Translations under genes and position numbers: made by a program
NCBI GenBank assembly: GCA_963576475.1
Contig: OY754979.1
Span: 26,029,034 to 26,093,033 of the forward strand
Direction of reading: 5' to 3'
DNA from: Molanna angustata
Taxonomy: Eukaryota > Arthropoda > Insecta > Trichoptera > Molannidae
DNA: 64,000 nucleotides
Notes under the pieces: model-generated
What the model was told of the DNA's origin: nothing
The model's database searches: none
Seen by the model: only the letters and a program-made list of their open reading frames with translations
Part shown: positions 57,901 through 64,000 of the stretch, in pieces
How positions within the stretch are numbered: the stretch's first letter is position 1
Layout: the number at the start of each line of letters is the position of its first letter

Positions 57901-60900
57901 TTGCCAGGGGACTGTTTAATTTGACTTCATTGGATGATAGCACAAAATACAAATAAGTTTTGTTATTTTGCTATAAATAGGGAATATTTATACATTACAA
58001 GAAATATTTTTTAAATTGTATAAATATAATAGATATAAAAGAGATAAAAATAATTCTTACCAGAGGACTGTTGACTGGCCGGTTGTCACACGGATTTCTC
58101 GGAGCGAAGCTCGTGCAGCTCTAAATAAATTGGCGTATACGCGCTTTTGGTGGCAAGCATGCAAACTTCAGGTTGTTTGCGCATGGTTACATGTATAAAC
58201 GCAATAATTTAAGTTGTAGACTACGAGGTGTGCAATTTGAAATATAGACAGGGGGACTGTCCACAAAATGCTGAGGCAAACTTTAATTTCCTTTTTTAGC
58301 TTTATAAACATATATTAAATAACCAGGAAAATAATAAATAACCATAAAAAATAACCAGGTCTAATTGAAAATCATGTAATATTGTTCAAATAATTAAATA
58401 AATCAATTGATTCTTAAATTTATTTTTAAAATAAATTGAATCTAAAGGAACTAAATTGGTGTGGTGACACACCAGGGGACTGTTTTTTGAGCATTATAAA
58501 CACATTTTTCATGTATTAAAGTTAAATTAAATGGATGCAGTATGCTGAGCACATGTAGATTAGGTAATTATCTTTTATAATCAACTATGAAATATATAAT
58601 AATCTAAATTTTTTTGTATAATATAGGCCTGAGACAACGAGTTGCCCAGTTTACAGAGAAACACCCGTATATTAATAGATGATAAATTGAAATTTGATTA
58701 ACACTTAGAATATATTATGAAAAAAATAGCAAAAAAAGTTGATTTCTTAAAAAGTATAAGAAATAACATAGATTTTCACACATCAATATTATTTTTTAAT
58801 TTGATTGTAATTTCCCATTTAAATTATTGTTCTAGTGTCCTATTCCTCTGCAATGAAACTCAAAATAGAAAATAACAGATTATTTAAAATTGGGAATCAG
58901 GACTATATTAACATGCAATAAATGTACAAGAATAAACCTAATGTTAAATAAACTGAAATTAATGACAGTAAAGCAATACATTATATACAACACATTAACT
59001 TTGATTTACCAACTAAAAAAATATGCTTCCAAAATATATAACATAAAAACAAACTATATAGACAAAATATATAGATGGGTCGATGGCAGAGCGGTTAGCG
59101 CGCTGGGTTAGTAATCCAGTGGCCGCGAGTTCAAATCCTGCCTCGACCGATTTCGTTCACCTATAGCACAAGAATTTATTTGCTTATTTTAGGGAACGTA
59201 GGAAGATGTATATGTACTTGTTTAACAAGGACATATTCATTATTTAAAAAAAAATATGCTTCCAAAATATATTATTCAATGTCAACGTTCACACTTACAT
59301 TACGAGAGTATGTCAGGATTTTAGACTTCCAAAAACTAGATTAACATGTACACAAAATAGTTTATACCATAAAGATTTCAAAATGTATAATAGTTTACTA
59401 CCAAACATAAAGATTTCAAAATGTATAATAGTTTACTACCAAACATAAAGATTTCAAAATGTATAATAGTTTACTACCAAACATAAAGATTTCAAAATGT
59501 ATAATAGTTTACTACCAAACATAAAGATTTCAAAATGTATAATAGTTTACTACCAAACATAAAGATTTCAAAATGTATAATAGTTTACTACCAAACATAA
59601 AGATTTCAAAATGTATAATAGTTTACTACCAAACATAAAGATTTCAAAATGTATAATAGTTTACTACCAAACATAAAGATTTCAAAATGTATAATAGTTT
59701 ACTACCATACATAAAGATTTCAAAATGTACAATAGTTTACCACCAAACATAAAAGAAAACAAAAATCTTGTCAACTTTCGTAGTTTAGGTGCTGAATACA
59801 TAGTTAAAAACTATGTTCTCCATAGTTACATAATGTTTTTATAATTAATTGTGATATTCTTACCATACTTATTTGTTCCAAAAAATAATTATTTTTATAC
59901 TTTTGTGTTTAAACTAGATGTATTATTATTATTATTATAAAGATATCTTCAATTCTGTGAGTCAAGTTTTTCAATTTACTCCCATTGGAGTTGAAAAATA
60001 AAATTAAATGCATTTAAAAATAAAAAAAACACAGACATAACATTATCAATAAAATATTTTCAGTTAAATTACAATGAAGGACACACATGCGCACTAAAAT
60101 CATTTACATATTATATTAAATTATAAACTGCTTCAGAACAGGTTATTTACCTAGCGAAGCAGCTTATGTTTCGCATCTAGTTTTAAGTTTTTATCTGTAA
60201 GTATTATTATTAATATACATTCTACTCTATCAAGATGTATAAAAAATGTATTCAAAGTTATTTATAAATAAAAAAAATAATATCGAGGGGTGAAAGCATA
60301 TTTGTTTTAAGCAATATTTTATAACTACTAGAGGAGCCATTCAAAGTTTTAATTTTTATAAAAAAAAAAACATTAAAAAACTAGTGACCATATTTTAAAC
60401 TGCGTAAGGTCACCATTTAAAAAACAAGTGGCCATACTTTGAACTGGGTAAGGTGACTATTTAAAAACTAGTGACCATATTTTAAACTAGGTAAGGTCAC
60501 TATTTCGGTAAGGTCACTATTTAAAAAAATTAGTGACCATATTTTAAACTGGGTAAGGTCACTATTTAAACAAACTAGTGTCCATATTTTAAACTGGGTA
60601 AGGTCACTACATACCCTTACTCTTTTATACAAGGTCTTAAACAACCCCAACGCTCCAGTTTATCTACGAAATCAATTTCACTTCCTCTCAGAACACGGGT
60701 TGCCTCTTCGTTCAAATATTGAAAGAACGCTCAGTATCCCAGTATACAATACTTCCCTTTTCACCAAATCTTTGTCCTTACAAGCAGCCTGACTTTAGAA
60801 TATCATCCCATCGCAACTTCAAGTTTCAGCAACACTCCCCTCTCCTCTCAGTTTTCCCATTTTGAAATCTATAATTCACGTGTACAAAAATCTTCACATA

Positions 60901-63816
60901 TGTGCTAATAAAAACTTATGAATAATCATTGTTCAATTTTTTTTTTACTCTTTCAACAGGTCCAAAACACCGACAGCGCTTTTTATGCGAAGTTCGAGTC
61001 AATACAATCAGCTATGTTGGAGCTGGAAATTCTACGACCAAGAAAGAGGCTCAGGTGAACGCTTCCAGAGACTTTGTGAGCTATCTGGTGAGGGCGGGTC
61101 ACATAGCCGCTAGTGACGTGCCCGACCAGGGCATATTACCGCCCGATATACAGAATAATGTTAAGAATGAAGTTACCGATGATCCCGTACATCAACAAAC
61201 AATTAACAGACCAGTATTTCAGGTATTTATTTTTATCATAATCTATAATTTATTGAGCCGTCTTAGTAAATATAACTTTAGACCCCCTGATGTTGACATT
61301 CTCTGCACATCATGTCCAGTCTAACTTAACCTTGTTGGTCTAGCATGTACACAGTCTAGGAACCAAAAATATATTACAATGTATCTTTTCACCAGGATTC
61401 TCCATCATACAAAATACAAATTTTACTTTGAAATTTACTATGTGTGTTTTTTTTATTTTGAAATTCTAATTTCAATGCTTTCATTGTTTGTATACAGCAA
61501 TAATTTTCATTATGATTCATCAATAAAGAATGCAAGTGATGTCACCTGCTCACAAAACAATATTAGTACAATGGATATATTCTGATTTGAAAAAAATAAT
61601 AAAATTACTTTCGACCTTTATTGTCACTCTTGCCATGATCTTTATTTATTATTAAAGCAAAATGCATACATTTTGAAAAGACATAATATATTATAACTGC
61701 TTCACTAGAAAAAAATCTGTTCTGAAGCAGGTAACTGTACATTTATGAATTCATAATATTATGAATAAGTTATATTAATAAGAGAATACTAATAGACAGA
61801 TCATTGCTGTTGAATAAATCTTTGTAACTATGTTGTATAAAACTGTCACCCGTATTCTTTTTGCTTGTCAAGCTCTACATAATACTCAGATGACATTTTA
61901 GAATTAACTCCACATAATACTCACATGTAATTTTTAAATAAACTACATATCACTTAAATGTTATTTTAGAATAAACTCTACCTAATACCCAAACGTCATT
62001 TTAGAATAAACTACCTAATACTCAAACGTCATATTAGAATAAACTCTACCTAATACTCAAACGTCATTTTAGAATAAACTCTACCTAATACTCAAACGTC
62101 ATTTTAGAATAAACAACCTAATACTCAAACGTCATATTAGAATAAACTCTACCTAATACTCAAACGTCATTTTAGAATAAACTCTACCTAATACTCAAAC
62201 GTCATTTTAGAATAAACTCTACCTAATACTCAAACGTCATATTAGAATAAACTCTACCTAATACTCAAACGTCATATTAGAATAAACTCTACCTAATACT
62301 CAAACGTCATTTTAGAATAAACTCTACCTAATACTCAAACGTCATTTTAGAATAAACTCTACCTAATACTCAAACGTCATTTTAGAATAAACTCTACCTA
62401 ATACTCAAACGTCATTTTAGAATAAACTCTACCTAATACTCAAACGTCATATTAGAATAAACTCTACCTAATACTCAAACGTCATTTTAGAATAAACTCT
62501 ACCTAATACTCAAACGTCATTTTAGAATAAACTCTACCTAATACTCAAACGTCATATTAGAATAAACTCTACCTAATACTCAAACGTCATTTTAGAATAA
62601 ACTCTACCTAATACTCAAACGTCATTTTAGAATAAACTCTACCTAATACTCAAACGTCATTTTAGAATAAACTCTACCTAATACTCAAACGTCATTTTAG
62701 AATAAACTCTGCATAATGTAATAGGAATCTACAAATATAATTTTAGAATGAACTACATAATACTCAAACATAGTTTTAACCCAATCAAGACGGGTAGGTA
62801 CAAGTACTTGCATTCCGTACGGACGGACAGTATTTCGCGTCGTACACAGTTTTTTTTCAATCTCGTTTTAATTGAATATAATAACGGTAAAAAAAAATCT
62901 AACGATGTAGATATATGATAAAAAGATCAAAGATAAACAAAAGATCACATAAACTCAATGAAATTGAACACTTCATAATATAAACATAAGATAAATGAAG
63001 ATTAATCTCCATCGTGGTTATCTCCATACAAAAAGTACATGGCGTCATTGATATGTCACGTGATCCATCCGGCATTCGATGTAGATAAGGAATATGCGCC
63101 CATTTTGTATTGTTAAGGATCGAATTCAAAGCAGAATGTTGGGCGCGAAACAACAATATGAACTGACGCAGTATCCCGCTCTCCTACGCGCATGCGTATT
63201 AGATCCTTACAAAGCGCGGGAGAGTGTGAATTTCGCCGGCGATGATCGATGAATTTCAGTGTTTAGAGTTTTTAATTTTTTTAAATAATTTAACAATTGT
63301 TTTGTTGATTCACCGACAGATGTCTTGAAGTCAAATATATGGGAGTAATATTCATCCAATTTTCGTCTCAATCAAGTATGAATTTACTGAGACATGAAGG
63401 TTCACAATTGTGTATAGCCATGAGGGCATGTATAGATGACACTCGGCGTTTAGGCACGCTGCCGGTGGGCATCTATACATGACGCTCGTCTTAAAAAGGT
63501 TAAAATAAATTCTACATAATACTCAAAGATCAATTTATAATAAACATTTTCAATTATCGTAGGAGGGAATGGGTCCTAGTGAAATGGGTGAGGCCTACCG
63601 GGCGTTCGACGGTGAAGGGCAAGGACGCACCTTCACGTACATGGATCGACTGCAGCAGGCGCAGAGAGTGGAAGAGGCGGAGGACCTGGACGTCAACGCG
63701 GCCATCCATGGAAACTGGACCATCGAGAACGCAAAGTCCAAGTTGCATCAGTTCATGCAGACCAACAAGTTGAACGCCGACTATTCCTACAAGGCTGTAG
63801 GACCAGATCACACACG
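54824..63816 (+). CDS. mle: maleless / DHX9-type RNA helicase, 5' part (exons 1-3)
   Basis: Exons 54824-54902, 60960-61222 and 63563-63816 join in frame to give the first ~199 residues of an MLE/DHX9 protein, an ATP-dependent DExH RNA and RNA/DNA helicase of the nucleus. In Drosophila MLE belongs to the dosage-compensation complex; the family has wider roles in RNA processing. Residues ~3-70 form the first dsRNA-binding domain (CAKNKFEPTFDVRATGPKHR; RQRFLCEVRV; STTKKEAQVNASRDFV). Exon 3 starts the second (HGNWTIENAKSKL). The helicase core lies beyond the right edge. Junction phases are 1 and 0. The start is supported by the in-frame TAA just upstream. Confidence 0.93.
55095..56120 (+). pseudogene. 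non-LTR retrotransposon reverse transcriptase relic
   Basis: Plus-strand fragments in order: SMKITQIVPIFKNGNKDEVN, NQCGFRDGS, then after foreign DNA at ~55490-55900 NYGIPQGSIFGPILF-like, and FADDTVLLFSDED at ~56085-56120. These match reverse-transcriptase motifs, including the catalytic FADD. Frame changes and stops throughout show it is dead. It lies in mle intron 1 in sense orientation. Confidence 0.85.
56470..57004 (+). pseudogene. LINE thumb-region relic, left of the DNA-element insertion
   Basis: Reads SLCQSIVEYGIIGWWGG (56470-56530), a block found after the polymerase in LINE ORF2. Later comes NIDNENIEKVNCMKYLGI (56950-57009), where the reading is cut by the element at 57009. The order of the two blocks is reversed compared with a normal ORF2, so two fragments are joined here. 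Confidence 0.75.
57009..58666. mobile_element. DNA transposon with 24-25-bp terminal inverted repeats
   Basis: Left end GGTGTTTCTCTGTAAACTGG continues to GCAA. The right end is its exact complement apart from the outermost base. GTAT occurs on both sides (57005-57008 and 58667-58670), a candidate 4-bp target duplication; removing the element restores the LINE frame YLGI/LIDDKLKF. The 1658-bp interior carries at least eight CAGGGGACTG-type motifs in both orientations and a broken minus-strand basic ORF. The superfamily is unknown to me. Confidence 0.82.
57360..57716 (-). pseudogene. broken basic ORF inside the DNA element
   Basis: From an ATG near 57707, the minus strand reads MVPKRKKLFKEEILQWKREV, then a stop, then KRYERNKNDPQKK, a frame change, and LKYLKKKENGSKK, YMTPPEAKK and ISFIQWKDSKL. 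The K/R/E-rich start followed by KYMTP resembles uncharacterised lysine-rich proteins often found with insect DNA elements, but I cannot name a family. At least one stop and one frameshift are visible. Confidence 0.5.
58667..59070 (+). pseudogene. LINE C-terminal relic, middle part
   Basis: Continues the LINE after the DNA element: ILIDDKLKFD, then MKKIAKKVDFLKSIRNNIDF, then after a frame change TILTCNKCTRINLML and LIYQLKKYASKIY. The layout fits the region between the reverse transcriptase and the C-terminus of a jockey/CR1-like ORF2. Confidence 0.8.
59071..59250 (+). repeat. tRNA-Thr(AGT)-like SINE inserted in the LINE
   Basis: Head GGTCGATGGCAGAGCGGTTA at 59078, anticodon-loop-like TTAGTAA between CTGGG and TCCAG, T arm GCGAGTTCAAATCCTGC, then the family body and an A tract. 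AAATATGCTTCCAAAATATA occurs both upstream (59020-59040) and just downstream (~59255-59274), a likely target duplication; ~35 bases of extra sequence lie between the upstream copy and the head. Confidence 0.85.
59251..59840 (+). pseudogene. LINE ORF2 C-terminus with tandem expansion
   Basis: Before and after the array the frame reads MSTFTLTLREYVR-like and then NLVNFRSLGAEYIVKNY up to a stop near 59842. This is the C-terminus of the same LINE. Confidence 0.7.
59371..59750 (+). repeat. 38-bp tandem repeat, 10 copies, inside LINE coding sequence
   Basis: Units start with AAAGATTTCAAAATGTATAA at 59371, 59409 and so on to 59713. Most copies are identical; the last has TACAATAG and ACCACC. The unit is a piece of LINE ORF2 (KDFKMYNSLLP-like) that has expanded. 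Confidence 0.95.
59841..60370. other. remaining intron DNA
   Basis: AT-rich, no feature recognised. ACTGCTTCAGAACAGGTTA near 60128 recurs reversed near 61717 (CTGTTCTGAAGCAGGTAACT), so a repeat may span exon 2. Confidence 0.4.
60371..60612 (+). repeat. ~45-bp tandem repeat, ~5 copies
   Basis: Unit contains CTAGTGACCATATTTTAAAC followed by TGGGTAAGGTCACTATTTAA. Copies vary in length. The minus-strand ORF over it is translated repeat. Confidence 0.85.
60960..61222 (+). CDS. mle: mle exon 2
   Basis: Acceptor TTTCAACAG/GTCC. It completes the split glycine codon and encodes PKHRQRFLCEVRVNT, YVGAGNSTTKKEAQVN and ASRDFVSYLVRAGHIAASDV, the beta strands and helix 2 of the first dsRNA-binding domain, then a variable linker ending RPVFQ. 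KKEAQ sits where the RNA-contacting KKxAK motif of such domains lies. Donor CAG/GTATTT. 263 bases, leaving phase 0. Confidence 0.93.
61880..62715 (+). repeat. mle: 35-bp minisatellite in mle intron 2
   Basis: About 23 copies of a 35-base unit made of CTACCTAATACTCAAACGTC and ATTTTAGAATAAACT, with two main forms (CATTTTAG and CATATTAG). Copies at the left edge (61880-61990) are more diverged than the centre, and single decayed units reappear at 62730 and 63510. Confidence 0.93.
62780..63499. mobile_element. TTAA-flanked piggyBac-like element
   Basis: TTAA lies at 62776-62779 and 63500-63503. Ends CCCAATCAAGACGGG and, reversed, CCTTTTTAAGACGAGCG share AAGACG. A GGGCATSTATASATGACRCTCG motif is repeated near 63424 and 63466 next to the right end. 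TTAA duplication is typical of piggyBac. No transposase ORF is present. Ends are imperfect, so the class is tentative. Confidence 0.5.
63563..63816 (+). CDS. mle: mle exon 3
   Basis: Encodes EGMGPSEMGEAYRAFDGEGQ, MDRLQQAQRVEEAEDLDVN and AAIHGNWTIENAKSKLHQFM, ending at GPDHTR. NWTIENAK..L is the start of the second dsRNA-binding domain, highly conserved in MLE/DHX9. The donor is taken as CACACG/GTTACC because the homology stops there and the frame beyond runs to a stop at 63860; this donor is weak. Confidence 0.88.
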
Positions 63817-64000
63817 GTTACCATTCATAGATCTCATTATACAAGCAATTTTTTTTTATTGAAACAGAATATACTGAAACAGAAAACTCGATAAAATTTC
63901 CTTCCATAAATCACCAACTAAGATTCTATTAAAAATTATTTATACTAGCGGCAACACACGATCATTTTAATGCTTTAAGACAGTTTAGCGTCATGTGTTA
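63817..64000 (+). other. mle: start of mle intron 3
   Basis: AT-rich, no feature. The gene continues past the right edge. Confidence 0.7.

Larger units (their letters stand above)
54903..60959 (+). other. mle: mle intron 1 (6.06 kb, transposon-filled)
   Basis: Ends TTTCAACAG. It contains LINE relics, a 1.66-kb inverted-repeat DNA element, a SINE, a 38-bp tandem expansion, and a ~45-bp tandem repeat near the 3' end; these are listed separately. Confidence 0.9.
61223..63562 (+). other. mle: mle intron 2 (2.34 kb)
   Basis: Contains a 35-bp minisatellite and a TTAA-flanked element. Ends ATTATCGTAG. 61223-61880 holds no feature I recognise. Confidence 0.88.

Noticed and set aside
59078..59150. 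Functional threonine tRNA gene
   Set aside because: T-arm pairing is imperfect, the same head recurs with a shared SINE body and A-tail, and this copy is inserted in a LINE.

Overview
The window looks like an AT-rich stretch of nuclear chromosome from an insect, most likely a moth or butterfly. Two intron-containing protein genes with GT-AG splice sites can be read. The rest is dense in Helitron and Helentron-type elements carrying GT microsatellites, tRNA-derived SINEs, non-LTR retrotransposon relics, inverted-repeat DNA elements and minisatellites. There are no operons, no ribosome binding sites and no prokaryotic features. The species cannot be named from the sequence alone.

Layout. 1-12.3 kb: a long inverted repeat at the left edge, several dispersed repeats, 30-bp, 41-bp and 42-bp minisatellites, a palindromic MITE, a complete Helentron-like element (8195-9222) and an (AAAAT)n tract. 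12.3-20.04 kb: three nearly identical head-to-tail copies of a ~2.56 kb non-autonomous Helitron, each joined to the next by the same 23-bp spacer. 20-23.3 kb: a nest in which a palindromic MITE sits in a hAT relic (8-bp target duplication, recognisable transposase C-terminus), which sits between ~300-bp inverted arms. 23.3-26.8 kb: a 35-bp satellite interrupted by a candidate solo LTR and two LINE fragments. 27-35 kb: LINE, SINE and Helitron pieces, including two Helentron-like elements arranged tail to tail. 35-42.8 kb: a broken THAP-domain relic, a PIF/Harbinger-like element, a duplicated promoter-like module and more SINEs and MITEs. 43.3-45.7 kb: an unexplained GC-rich island. 45.8-46.4 kb: a second THAP-family relic on the minus strand.

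The two convincing genes lie on the plus strand at the right. The first (48169-51108) encodes a 209-residue THAP zinc-finger protein in three exons. The second (from 54824, leaving the window on the right) is the 5' part of maleless (mle, the DHX9 RNA-helicase family): exon 1 and exon 2 together make the first double-stranded-RNA-binding domain, and exon 3 begins the second one. Its 6.06-kb first intron holds a broken LINE that was itself hit by a 1.66-kb inverted-repeat DNA element, a SINE and a 38-bp tandem expansion. Its second intron holds a 35-bp minisatellite and a TTAA-flanked piggyBac-like element ending 63 bp before exon 3.

No functional link between the two genes is visible. The most unusual observations are the Helitron triplet with its constant spacer, the repeated ten-base CAGGGGACTG motif inside the element in mle intron 1, and three THAP-type loci (one intact, two broken) within about 15 kb.
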